Source: JAALLB01 sp964502215 (lineage in GTDB: Bacteria; Pseudomonadota; Alphaproteobacteria; Rhizobiales; Rhizobiaceae). Taken from it: DNA of 64,000 nucleotides. The stretch covers positions 1-64,000 of the forward strand of contig CAZCUN010000007.1 of the NCBI GenBank assembly GCA_964502215.1, read 5' to 3'. The position numbers and the translations under genes are program-made. The notes beneath the pieces are model-generated. The model made no database searches. It was not told the origin of the DNA and saw only the letters and a program-made list of their open reading frames with translations. Shown here one piece after another: positions 1 through 8,020 of this stretch (positions are counted from its first letter, which is position 1; the number at the start of each line of letters is the position of its first letter).

Positions 1-16
1 TTCTCATACCCATATT

Positions 17-38
17 GATAACCCATTTTTGAGTTATC
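17..38. repeat. Short inverted repeat in the left-edge gap
   Basis: GATAAC and GTTATC face each other across a 10-base spacer. It lies in the 109-base stretch before the first gene, which otherwise shows no gene. It may be part of a terminator or leader of something outside the window. There is no T-run, so I cannot assign a role. Confidence 0.3.
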
Positions 39-109
39 TGGGACAGCCCCTTATAATTTCTAGTATCATATAGAAATAGTACAAAAAAAACGCCTAGCGA
101 AAGAACAAT

Positions 110-1171
110 ATGTTTCTATTCATTTTTATTGGATTTCTTATTGGTTTCGCTCTTTCTCTACGCTTCGTCAAGCGACCTAAAACAGCGTTGGTATGGGGAA
201 TATTGCTAGGTGCAATACCTTTAGCGCTGATATTCGGGCCTGGAAACACACCCATTCAGGGAATTGGCTCTATCCTATATTTCGCGCTATTTGCACTGGG
301 GCCATTTGTAATAATTCCAATTCTCGCCAGCAGCATAATGCTTGGCGTAGCTGGTGGAGCTGCTGTCTTATTGATTGGTGAGGGACGTGCGTCTTGGGTT
401 CGTTTATCAATTGGCGTTATGCTCGTCGGTTTAGTCGCCGCGTTTACACTATTACCTGTTGCACAACGCGAGATAGCCAAACGCAAACTTGCAAATGATC
501 GAGATGCTCGTTCGGAAGCGATCATGCGAGCAAATTTCAAAGGTACAATAGCTGGCCATAGAGTGACTTTTCCAGCCAGCCCGCGGCTACATCTGTTTGA
601 TGATTGCGATGATGGAGTTCAGCGCGGGTATCTAGGTTGCTCAACCAGTCTTACCAATCCTGTGACTATATTCACTAAATCAGACCAGAAACTACTTCAT
701 GAACGCAGTGATCCGATCAGCTTTAATGCCATCAGAGTTAATGCACTTAACCAAGATTGCGGCCTAGGTAAACATTGCCTAACTCAAGAAAAAATAAGCA
801 AATGGTGTGAAGAAATTCGACCAGACCAAGCAAACAGCATCTGGTGTAGAGACCTGCCACTTATGTCATTTTTAATACAGACTAATGCAAATGCCGAGAA
901 AAAACTAAGTACGTCAAATCTTGAAGAGCTAGAACTTGCTACACTCTTTGCAAATACACCACTTGGACAAGGACAAGTCAGTTGCTTCTATCATCCCGAT
1001 CCAGCTAAAACTGAAAGTCAAGGAGCGAAGTGCAAACTAAATTTTAGTTTGGAAGATGAGATTACAGTCACTTTATCAGTTCGTCGGGCGCAGATCATAT
1101 CCAGCGATCCCGCATTAGCAGAAACGATTGCACTAATCTCCAAATACTGGACTGAGATAACAGATGACTAA
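110..1171 (+). CDS. Hypothetical membrane protein with Cys-rich C-terminal domain
   Basis: I do not recognise this 353-residue protein. The first ~125 residues form about four hydrophobic segments (near 1-18, 28-45, 50-90 and 100-118), so it is an inner-membrane protein. The remaining ~230 residues are hydrophilic and carry repeated cysteines (FDDC, YLGC, DCGLGKHC, KWC, WCRD, SCFY, GAKC), which points to disulphides and a periplasmic location. It stands alone, pointing toward a minus-strand operon. There is no strong Shine-Dalgarno in front of the ATG, only a GAAAG. No function can be given. Confidence 0.7.
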   Translation: MFLFIFIGFLIGFALSLRFVKRPKTALVWGILLGAIPLALIFGPGNTPIQGIGSILYFALFALGPFVIIPILASSIMLGVAGGAAVLLIGEGRASWVRLSIGVMLVGLVAAFTLLPVAQREIAKRKLANDRDARSEAIMRANFKGTIAGHRVTFPASPRLHLFDDCDDGVQRGYLGCSTSLTNPVTIFTKSDQKLLHERSDPISFNAIRVNALNQDCGLGKHCLTQEKISKWCEEIRPDQANSIWCRDLPLMSFLIQTNANAEKKLSTSNLEELELATLFANTPLGQGQVSCFYHPDPAKTESQGAKCKLNFSLEDEITVTLSVRRAQIISSDPALAETIALISKYWTEITDD

Positions 1172-1234
1172 TAGTGATTGGTACTTTTATTCATATTTAA
1201 AAATTCAAATACTCTTAGACTATCTTTAAAACCT

Positions 1235-2266
1235 TCAAACCACCAACATCACCTTACCCGTATTCATCTTACCCAAAACTTCAGGCAACTTCGCATGGGC
1301 ATCTTTTAGCGAAATCTTTTCCGCCACATCCGTTTGCCACGCGCCACTTGCATACATCTGTTGCACTTTCATACCTGCTTGCATGAGTTTATCGGGCGAA
1401 ACCTGTTTCATCCACTTGGTCAGCCAAAAGCCTTCGATACGTTTATCCATAAAGATGAATTGCCCCATGTTTGCGATTGCTGGATTGTCTGGCGACAGTT
1501 TGCCGTAAACCACCCAGCGCGAATGTGATGGCATGGCGGTAAAAATGTCTGATGAGGTCTGATCTGCCACCGCGTCCAGCATGATACGAGGCTTATGCTC
1601 TTTGATAAGTGCTTGCATTTCGCTTTCAAAACTTTCTGACTTATAATTTAAAACATGGGTTGAACCATAGTCTTTCAATCGGACAACATGTTCATCACGA
1701 CGAACAATAGAGATAACTTTTGTGCCCTCTTCTTTCGCTAACCCTGCAATCAATTTACAAAGCTGGCTTGCAGCCGCTGTCATGATAAAGCACTCATTGC
1801 CATTTTCTTTTGCCAATTCATACATGGCAATGGCGGTGAGCGGATTGACCAAAAGTGCTGCTGCATCTTCATCGCGCACTTGGTCGATTACTGGTACACA
1901 CATTGAGACTTCTGAAATCGCATAGTCTGCCCAAGCACCAGACGCAGATCCAAAGAACCCAACACGCTTTCCAACAAGCCCTTCCCCACCCTTGCCAGCT
2001 TTTACCACTTCACCCACAGCCTCAAACCCAGCAGGCACACCTTTGCGTCTTGGCACACCATATTCACCCTTGATAAAGTGCATGTCAGAAGGGTTCACGC
2101 TTGCCATGATTGTGCGAATAAGCACTTGCCCCTCTTGAGGCTCAGGCACATCTAATTCTTGATACTCTACATAAGGCTCAAGCGACGTAATCGCAGGTCC
2201 TTCGCTGGTGCCAGAAAAACCATCGTCTTTTAAAATAAGACCGTGCATTTTTAAGAGTATAGACAT
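1235..2266 (-). CDS. Zinc-independent MDR-family reductase (enoyl-CoA reductase/quinone oxidoreductase-like)
   Basis: This 343-residue medium-chain dehydrogenase/reductase has a GroES-like N-terminal half (VNPSDMHFIKGEYG, then GFEAVGEV) and a Rossmann half starting near residue 150 (FIMTAAASQLCKLIAGLA). The structural-zinc cysteines of alcohol dehydrogenases are missing, as in quinone oxidoreductases and MECR-type 2-enoyl-CoA reductases. It probably reduces an enoyl or enone with NAD(P)H. The ATG is preceded by AAGGA at good spacing. It is the last gene of a minus-strand operon with a HAD protein, a second MDR reductase and an acyl-CoA dehydrogenase, so an acyl-CoA substrate is likely. The exact substrate is unknown. 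Confidence 0.8.
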   Translation of the reverse strand: MSILLKMHGLILKDDGFSGTSEGPAITSLEPYVEYQELDVPEPQEGQVLIRTIMASVNPSDMHFIKGEYGVPRRKGVPAGFEAVGEVVKAGKGGEGLVGKRVGFFGSASGAWADYAISEVSMCVPVIDQVRDEDAAALLVNPLTAIAMYELAKENGNECFIMTAAASQLCKLIAGLAKEEGTKVISIVRRDEHVVRLKDYGSTHVLNYKSESFESEMQALIKEHKPRIMLDAVADQTSSDIFTAMPSHSRWVVYGKLSPDNPAIANMGQFIFMDKRIEGFWLTKWMKQVSPDKLMQAGMKVQQMYASGAWQTDVAEKISLKDAHAKLPEVLGKMNTGKVMLVV

Positions 2267-2278
2267 CTATTTATCCTT
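2263..2278 (-). repeat. Copy 1 of a 16-bp direct repeat spanning RBS and start codon
   Basis: The 16 bases ACATCTATTTATCCTT occur here and again at 3106-3121. Each copy covers the start codon and Shine-Dalgarno (AAGGAT) of the next gene in the minus-strand operon. The repeats flank the HAD gene exactly. Confidence 0.6.
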
Positions 2279-3109
2279 TGGCCTAAAGCCTTCATCACGA
2301 GCAATTCTACCCAAGATACCCTTCATGATAATATCCATTTGGGTGTTTTCACTATAGTCAGCAGGTGCTACAAAATTCACTCGATCGTCTGAAATTAATG
2401 AATGAATTTTATCAAGTGATCTTTTATTTGGATTAGGATCGTAAGCAGCTATAGAATGCCCACCATAATGGGAGGTCATCTTCATAGCTGGTATATCAGT
2501 ATCCCCATCACCGACAAAAATCATGCGAGAAAAAGGAATTGGTCGTTCTTTCTCAGGCATGAATTTATTGATCTCTTCGTTATCCCAAACATTTTCAATC
2601 CCTTTATTTATTCTAAAAAGAAATTGGGTTTTTGTCGTATAGTTGATAGCAAGGCTTGGCCAGATTGCATTGTCATTATCGTCGTACATATATCGTGACG
2701 CAAATATTTTCTTAAATTGATCTGCAATTAGACTACCTTCTATCATTTCCTGAGTACCAGACGAAATAATGTAATGCTCAATTTCAAGGTTACGTTCTTT
2801 CCCAAATTCATTAACTCTTTCAAACCAAGCGTTGTCTTTTAAACCACTAAAAAGTTGGGAGGATTTTCCGTAAGCTCTCAGGTTTTTTTTGCTAATTTCT
2901 AAACCTTTATCTTTAGCTTTTGACAACATTAATTGCATGTAAACAAGAATTTCATCTGCATCATTTGTTTTAGTAGTTTTTTTAACTTCATTCCAAAACT
3001 CTTCCGTAGTCATGCCGATATCAGGCAAAAAACTATTTTCTTGAATATTGCCATGGGCAAGAGTCCCATCATAATCATATATTATGGCAGTACGTTTTAT
3101 GCGTAACAT
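2267..3109 (-). CDS. HAD-superfamily hydrolase (phosphatase-like)
   Basis: This 280-residue haloacid dehalogenase-type protein has motif I DYDGTL near residue 12, motif II SSGT near 117 and motif IV VGDGDTDIPAMK near 200. These are the nucleophile, phosphate-binding and magnesium positions, so it is probably a phosphatase acting on a small molecule. It abuts the downstream MDR gene with no spacer. Its codon usage looks AT-richer than its neighbours, and its start/RBS region duplicates that of the next gene. This suggests it was inserted between two MDR genes. The substrate is unknown. Confidence 0.75.
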   Translation of the reverse strand: MLRIKRTAIIYDYDGTLAHGNIQENSFLPDIGMTTEEFWNEVKKTTKTNDADEILVYMQLMLSKAKDKGLEISKKNLRAYGKSSQLFSGLKDNAWFERVNEFGKERNLEIEHYIISSGTQEMIEGSLIADQFKKIFASRYMYDDNDNAIWPSLAINYTTKTQFLFRINKGIENVWDNEEINKFMPEKERPIPFSRMIFVGDGDTDIPAMKMTSHYGGHSIAAYDPNPNKRSLDKIHSLISDDRVNFVAPADYSENTQMDIIMKGILGRIARDEGFRPKDK

Positions 3110-3121
3110 CTATTTATCCTT
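3106..3121 (-). repeat. Copy 2 of the 16-bp direct repeat
   Basis: Identical to 2263-2278. Here it carries the RBS and ATG of the HAD gene and touches the stop codon of the upstream MDR gene. Confidence 0.6.
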
Positions 3122-4088
3122 ATGGAACAAGAACAACCTTACCGCGTGCTTTTCGATCATGAATATGGTTAAGCGCGGCGGAGGCTTCTTCAAGTTTGAA
3201 TTTCTTTTCAACAAGTGGCTTTATCGTGCCAGCGGTATACCAACCAAAAAGCTCTTTCATATTTTCTGCGTAAACCTCAGGTTCTTTCTGCGTGAACGTT
3301 CCCCAGAAAACACCCACAACGCTATAGCCTTTGACAAGCGCCAAATTAACTGGAAATTGCGGAATATCGCCATCCGCAAATCCGATTACCAGCAAACGCC
3401 CATTCCAATTTATCGCACGAGAACAAGCATGGAAAACGTCACCGCCAACCACATCAAAAACAACATCAGCGCCTTTGCCATCTGTTGCTTTTTTAAGTTC
3501 GTCTTTCAGATTGTCATAGCCAAGCGTAATGTCTGCGCCATTGTCTTTACAGACCTTGCGCTTTTCATCTGTTGAGGCAATCGCGATAACTTTCGCGCCC
3601 ATCGCCTTACCAATTTGAACAGCAGCCAAGCCTGTGAGACCCGACGCCCCCGTCACCGCTAATGTCTCACCGGCTTTAAGTTGTCCACGTTGTTTTAGCG
3701 CATGATGCGCTGTTCCATAACCACACATCAGTGCCGTGATTTCGCTCGCATCAGAGTCTTGTGGAATTGGCATCACTAGCGATTTATGTACTTTGACTTT
3801 TTCTGCAAAAGCCCCTGTCATACAAACCGAAGCAACACGGTCTCCAACCTTAAACCCAGAGTTTTCACCCGCTTGGCTAATTGTGCCAGCAAGCTCCATT
3901 CCCGGCACAAATGGCGTTGGCGGCTTCACTTGATAAAGCCCTTGCACCAAAAGACCATCTGGGAAATTCACACCAATCGCTTCTGCATCAATCACGACTT
4001 CATTGGCATTGGGTTGCGGGTCAGGCATCTCTTGAATTTCAAGATTATCAATCGGCCCAAATTCTTTGCAAACAACAGCGCGCATCAA
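3120..4088 (-). CDS. NADPH:quinone oxidoreductase-family MDR protein
   Basis: This 322-residue MDR protein begins MRAVVCKEFGP and carries the NFPDGLLVQG and PGMELAGTI blocks of the quinone oxidoreductase group. The nucleotide-binding stretch VTGASGLTGLAAVQIGKA lies near residue 145. There are no catalytic zinc ligands. It should be a cytosolic NADPH-dependent reductase of enones or quinones. Its start overlaps the stop of the acyl-CoA dehydrogenase gene by four bases, which indicates translational coupling and a shared acyl-CoA pathway. Two adjacent methionines make the exact start ambiguous by one codon. Confidence 0.85.
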   Translation of the reverse strand: MMRAVVCKEFGPIDNLEIQEMPDPQPNANEVVIDAEAIGVNFPDGLLVQGLYQVKPPTPFVPGMELAGTISQAGENSGFKVGDRVASVCMTGAFAEKVKVHKSLVMPIPQDSDASEITALMCGYGTAHHALKQRGQLKAGETLAVTGASGLTGLAAVQIGKAMGAKVIAIASTDEKRKVCKDNGADITLGYDNLKDELKKATDGKGADVVFDVVGGDVFHACSRAINWNGRLLVIGFADGDIPQFPVNLALVKGYSVVGVFWGTFTQKEPEVYAENMKELFGWYTAGTIKPLVEKKFKLEEASAALNHIHDRKARGKVVLVP

Positions 4089-5344
4089 ATCTTCTCTTGC
4101 GTATATTTGCGAAGCTCAGATCGTGCCACCTGACGACGATGCACGGCATCTGGCCCATCTGCTAAGCGTAATGTACGAACATGTGTCCATGCACGAGCTA
4201 AAGAAGTATCTTGGCTAATCCCTTGCGCCCCATGCATTTGCACCGCTTCATCAATAACCTTTAGAGCCATGATCGGTGCAACCACTTTAATTTGCGAAAT
4301 CCAAGGCGCGGCAGCGCGTTGGTCACCTTGATCCATCATCCACGCAGCCTTAAGACAAAGCAGACGCGCTTGTTCAATCTCCATTCGGCAATTGGCAATG
4401 ATGTCATAGTTAGCACCCAGTTGTGCCAAGCGCTTGCCAAAGGCTTCACGTTGCATCGAGCGTTTACACATTAGTTCAAGCGCACGTTCAGCTTGTCCAA
4501 TGGCGCGCATGCAGTGGTGAATGCGCCCTGGCCCAAGCCGTCCTTGCGAAATTTCAAAACCGCGCCCTTCTCCAAGAAGAAGATTTTCCGCTGGCACACG
4601 CACATCAGTAAACCTCAAATGCATATGACCATGCGGTGCATCATCATGCCCATAAACCTGCATCGGGCGTAGTTTTTCAATACCAGCGCTTGAAGCATCG
4701 ACGATCACTTGTGAATGTTGCTGGTGTTTTGTGCGACTATCATCAGGCGTGTGAACCATGACAATATAAACCGCACAACGCGGATCACCCGCACCAGATG
4801 ACCACCACTTCTCGCCATTTAAAACATACTCATCGCCATCACGCACACACGACATTGAAATATTTGTTGCGTCCGATGAAGCTACGTCAGGCTCTGTCAT
4901 TAAATAAGCAGAGCGAATTTCACCCTCAAGCAATCGCGCTAGCCACTCTTTTTTGTGGGTCTCAGTGCCGTAGCGCTCAAAGACTTCCATGTTTCCTGTA
5001 TCAGGAGCTGAACAATTAAACGTCTCCGCCCCCAAATGCGCTTTGCCCATTTCTTCTGCAAGATATGCATATTCAACCGTTGTCAAACCATAACCACGCT
5101 CAGAATCTGTCAGCCAAAAATTCCAAAGCCCCCGCTTTTTTGCTTCCGCTTTGAGCCCTTCCAAAATTTCAGTTTGGCGCGGCGTATATTCCCAACGATC
5201 GCCCTTTTCAACTTCTGCAAGAAATTCTTCATCTAGGGGAATGATCTCTTCAGAAATCATTTGAGCAACCTTTTCATGCAAAGGCTTTAAGTGCTCCGTC
5301 ATCCCTAAGTCCATGGCGGTAGAAGTTGAATTAGATGTTGGCAT
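4085..5344 (-). CDS. Acyl-CoA dehydrogenase (ACAD10/11-like)
   Basis: This 419-residue protein is full length for the family and should oxidise an acyl-CoA to the 2-enoyl-CoA with FAD. The flavin/substrate motif MTEPDVASSDATN lies near residue 150, followed by LNGEKWWSSGAGD. The C-terminal helical domain carries QMHGAQGISQDT and the end motif RLADGPDAVH, typical of the ACAD10/11 branch. It is the first gene of the minus-strand operon and diverges from a plus-strand operon encoding the next beta-oxidation-type steps. A palindromic operator candidate sits in the shared promoter at 5379-5394. Confidence 0.9.
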   Translation of the reverse strand: MPTSNSTSTAMDLGMTEHLKPLHEKVAQMISEEIIPLDEEFLAEVEKGDRWEYTPRQTEILEGLKAEAKKRGLWNFWLTDSERGYGLTTVEYAYLAEEMGKAHLGAETFNCSAPDTGNMEVFERYGTETHKKEWLARLLEGEIRSAYLMTEPDVASSDATNISMSCVRDGDEYVLNGEKWWSSGAGDPRCAVYIVMVHTPDDSRTKHQQHSQVIVDASSAGIEKLRPMQVYGHDDAPHGHMHLRFTDVRVPAENLLLGEGRGFEISQGRLGPGRIHHCMRAIGQAERALELMCKRSMQREAFGKRLAQLGANYDIIANCRMEIEQARLLCLKAAWMMDQGDQRAAAPWISQIKVVAPIMALKVIDEAVQMHGAQGISQDTSLARAWTHVRTLRLADGPDAVHRRQVARSELRKYTQEKI

Positions 5345-5378
5345 GTCAGTTACTTCTTTCTTTCAAGCAAATTTACTC

Positions 5379-5394
5379 TTTACGAATACGTCAA
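5379..5394. promoter_or_regulatory. Candidate operator in divergent acyl-CoA promoter
   Basis: TTTACGAATACGTCAA is an imperfect palindrome between two divergent acyl-CoA operons. It matches 13 of 16 positions of the perfect palindrome TTTACGTTAACGTAAA at 18179-18194. From memory the sequence resembles operators assigned to LiuR-type MerR regulators of branched-chain/fatty acid catabolism. That is recall, not a database match, and no such regulator is encoded in this window. Confidence 0.5.
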
Positions 5395-5452
5395 AATAGG
5401 AGCATTGTAGAAGCAGTAAAGTCAATAACCAAACCGCATTTGGAGGAATGAT

Positions 5453-6274
5453 TTGGGCATACTCGACACACTATTTTCACTTGAAGGTAAAACCGCACTC
5501 GTAACCGGTGCAGCAACTGGCATTGGTCGCATGGCAGCAACTGCGCTTGTTGAAGCTGGCGCACATGTTTTAATCGCATCTCGCAAAGGCGAAGCTTGTG
5601 AAGCTGTTGCAAAAGAACTGAATGCGCTAGGCGGATTAGGTCAAGCAGAAGGTTTTGCAGGTGACGTCAGTACAGAAGAAGGCATTAACGCGCTTGTTAA
5701 AGATGTTCAAAGTAGAACGGATAAACTCGACATTCTCATCAATAATGCAGGTGTAACTTGGGGAGCACCGATTGATGAATTTCCTTACTCTGCCTGGAGC
5801 AAGGTTATGGATGTCAATGTTACAGCAGTCTTTCACCTCACACAACAACTCTTACCACTACTGGAAGAAGCTGCATCATCAGATAATCCTGCACGCGTTA
5901 TAAATCTTGGATCTGTAATGGGCGATGCAGCATTGGGCGAAGGCGCTTATTCTTATGCAGCATCAAAAGCTGCTGTCCATCACATAACCAAAATCATGGC
6001 ACGGGAATTAGCTGAACGCCACATCACATTTAACGCATTTGCCCCTGGCCCTTTCCAAAGTAAAATGACCGCCTTCGCAACCGCGACAGAAGATCAAGCA
6101 GAACACGTTGGTAAAGGCGTTCCACTTGGGCGCATCGGTTCACCAGAAGACATCGCAGGTGCAACGCTATATCTTTGTGGTAGAGGTGGCGCCTATATTA
6201 CGGGTGCAATCTTACCGCTCGACGGTGGCATTCACATAAACCCAGAGAGTGATCTTTTCGGAATGAATAAGTGA
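5453..6274 (+). CDS. Short-chain dehydrogenase/reductase
   Basis: This classical 273-residue SDR has the cofactor motif TGAATGIG near residue 19, NNAG near 98, and the catalytic YxxxK in SYAASKAA near 167. It probably interconverts a 3-hydroxyacyl and a 3-oxoacyl (CoA) substrate with NAD(P). The only start compatible with the Shine-Dalgarno (GGAGG at 5442-5446) is the TTG at 5453, six bases downstream. A nearby ATG at 5448 is out of frame. It leads the plus-strand operon with a MaoC hydratase and a second SDR. Confidence 0.85.
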   Translation: MGILDTLFSLEGKTALVTGAATGIGRMAATALVEAGAHVLIASRKGEACEAVAKELNALGGLGQAEGFAGDVSTEEGINALVKDVQSRTDKLDILINNAGVTWGAPIDEFPYSAWSKVMDVNVTAVFHLTQQLLPLLEEAASSDNPARVINLGSVMGDAALGEGAYSYAASKAAVHHITKIMARELAERHITFNAFAPGPFQSKMTAFATATEDQAEHVGKGVPLGRIGSPEDIAGATLYLCGRGGAYITGAILPLDGGIHINPESDLFGMNK

Positions 6275-6278
6275 TCGT

Positions 6279-6752
6279 ATGAGCAAAATATCTATTAAAG
6301 AATTTCAAGCGCAAGCTGGCGAATGGGAAGCAAAATCTCCTTGGGTTGAGGTTTCACAAGACCTCATCAATACATTTGCAGATGCAACTCTTGACCATCA
6401 GTTCATCCATACAGATGAAGTTCGTGCAAAAGAAGAAACGCCCTTTGGTGGCACAATTGCGCACGGGTTTTTATCGCTCTCACTGCTTTCCAAATTTATC
6501 AGCGATGTCATTCCAGACATTGAAGATAAAGAAATTGTTATCAATTACGGCTTTGAAAGGATCAGATTTCTAACGCCAGTTCCCTCTGGATCGCGTCTAA
6601 GAGGCCATATAAAATTAATTGAATGCAACGAACGAAAACCCCGCGAATATCTTTCCAAATATGATGTTGCAGTGGAAATTGAAAATATTGAAAAGCCAGC
6701 GCTCGTCTGCGAATGGCTCGGCTTAACCGTTTTGAAAAAGGATGAAACATGA
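6279..6752 (+). CDS. MaoC-like (R)-specific enoyl-CoA hydratase
   Basis: This 157-residue hot-dog-fold protein contains the hydratase-2 motif D-x(4)-H in ATLDHQFIHTD near residue 38, followed by FGGTIAHGFLSLSL. It should hydrate a 2-enoyl-CoA to the (R)-3-hydroxyacyl-CoA. It lies four bases after the first SDR gene, and its end overlaps the next SDR by four bases. The SDR that follows resembles the (R)-hydroxyacyl-CoA dehydrogenase unit of the peroxisomal multifunctional enzyme, which suits the (R) stereochemistry. Confidence 0.88.
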   Translation: MSKISIKEFQAQAGEWEAKSPWVEVSQDLINTFADATLDHQFIHTDEVRAKEETPFGGTIAHGFLSLSLLSKFISDVIPDIEDKEIVINYGFERIRFLTPVPSGSRLRGHIKLIECNERKPREYLSKYDVAVEIENIEKPALVCEWLGLTVLKKDET

Positions 6753-7645
6753 CAATCTCATTTGAAGGCCAAGTAGCTATTGTAACAGGCGCTGGCAATG
6801 GCCTTGGACGTTCGCATGCACTTGAACTTGGCAAGCGCGGCGCAAAGGTTGTGGTCAATGACTTTGGTGGCGCAAGAGATGGAACAGGCGGAGCACTTGG
6901 CCCAGCAGAGCTTGTAGCCCAAGAAATCATAGATGCAGGTGGCGAAGCAATCGCCAATGGTGCAAACGTCACCAATTTTGCAGACTGTGAAGCCATGGTT
7001 GCAAATGCAATTTCTAAATGGGGACGTGTCGATGTGCTCATAAATAACGCTGGCATCTTGCGCGATAAATCATTTGGAAAAATGGAAATGTCTGATTGGA
7101 ACTCAGTCGTAGATGTTCACCTAAACGGTTCAGCAAATTGCACCAAGGCCGTTTGGAACCAGATGAAAGAACAAAACTATGGTCGCATCCTTATGACCAC
7201 TTCTACGTCAGGCGTTTATGGAAACTTCGGCCAAGCAAACTATGGCGCTGCAAAGCTTGGGCTTGTAGGTCTTATGAACACGCTCTGCATTGAAGGTGCT
7301 AAAAATAACATTCAGATTAATTGCCTTGCTCCAACAGCTGCAACGCGTATGACAGAAGATATTTTGACGCAAGACATGCTTGCAAAGCTTGATCCAAAGT
7401 TTGTTACCCCAGCCGCTGTATTCATGGTCTCTAAAGACGCACCTAATCACACAGTAATGTTTGCAGGTGCAGGTTCTTATACCACCATGCAAATCAGCGA
7501 AGGCGCTGGCGTGCATTTGAGTGAAGAAGATCGCACAGCAGATGGTATCGCCGCAAACTTTGATAAGATTAGCGACATGTCAAAACCTGATATCTTTCAT
7601 TCAGGCACAGAACATGTTGTTAAAGTTGTGCAGATGGGCAATTGA
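6749..7645 (+). CDS. SDR resembling peroxisomal MFE-2 (R)-3-hydroxyacyl-CoA dehydrogenase domain
   Basis: This 298-residue SDR has VTGAGNGLGRSHA near residue 13, VNDFGGARDGTG near 38, NNAG near 97 and YGAAK near 165. The VNDFGG-type insertion is the hallmark of the dehydrogenase part of type-2 multifunctional enzymes (HSD17B4/Fox2). It should oxidise (R)-3-hydroxyacyl-CoA to 3-oxoacyl-CoA. The ATGA overlap with the MaoC gene indicates translational coupling, so hydratase and dehydrogenase are separate proteins here but paired genetically. Confidence 0.88.
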   Translation: MTISFEGQVAIVTGAGNGLGRSHALELGKRGAKVVVNDFGGARDGTGGALGPAELVAQEIIDAGGEAIANGANVTNFADCEAMVANAISKWGRVDVLINNAGILRDKSFGKMEMSDWNSVVDVHLNGSANCTKAVWNQMKEQNYGRILMTTSTSGVYGNFGQANYGAAKLGLVGLMNTLCIEGAKNNIQINCLAPTAATRMTEDILTQDMLAKLDPKFVTPAAVFMVSKDAPNHTVMFAGAGSYTTMQISEGAGVHLSEEDRTADGIAANFDKISDMSKPDIFHSGTEHVVKVVQMGN

Positions 7646-7647
7646 GC

Positions 7648-7881
7648 ATGACAAAATCAAAGTGGATTACCATTTTTGAAACAACAGGCTCAGCATTGGC
7701 AATTGCATACGCCATGCTAATCGCATCCAATACAGGCAATGAAATTTTAGGCTTTACATTATTATTAATATCCGCCCTCCTCTTTGCAGGTTGGGCTGTT
7801 ATCGACAAACGCTGGGCATTTTTAGTGCTACAGTTTTTCTACATAGCATCTGCCATAATAGGCTTGGTGCGCTGGAGTTAG
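7648..7881 (+). CDS. Small membrane protein
   Basis: I do not recognise this 77-residue protein. It has two or three hydrophobic segments (about 12-27, 32-48 and 52-70). I chose the ATG at 7648, two bases after the preceding SDR stop, rather than the in-frame TTG at 7642 that overlaps that gene. Its place inside an acyl-CoA operon suggests co-expression but gives no function. Confidence 0.6.
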   Translation: MTKSKWITIFETTGSALAIAYAMLIASNTGNEILGFTLLLISALLFAGWAVIDKRWAFLVLQFFYIASAIIGLVRWS

Positions 7882-8005
7882 GGTCAGACTTCAAAATAAG
7901 AACCAAAACGCCTCGACAGGGAATGACCCTCTCTTCTTGGCAAGGCAAGCATTTGCATCCTCGCAAATGCGCCAGCCCGTCAACGAGCGCTGACCTGGAA
8001 GGGCA
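7881..8005 (+). ncRNA. Structured gap upstream of the thiolase (possible leader RNA)
   Basis: About 125 bases rich in inverted repeats: GGGTCA/TGACCC enclosing AGGG/CCCT, a perfect 8-bp hairpin GCATTTGC-ATCCTC-GCAAATGC at 7949-7970, and GTCA/TGAC near 7979-7994. There is no T-run. It could be a processed leader or a repeat remnant. I do not recognise a riboswitch class. Confidence 0.3.
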
Positions 8006-8020
8006 GTGAAAGGACAAATT

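Noticed and set aside
39..56. GGGACAGCCCC word near the left edge, reminiscent of an insertion-sequence end
   Set aside because: There is no matching inverted end, no transposase fragment and no target duplication in view.
3084..3575. 163-codon plus-strand frame opposite the MDR gene
   Set aside because: It is the antisense shadow of a well-supported reductase gene.
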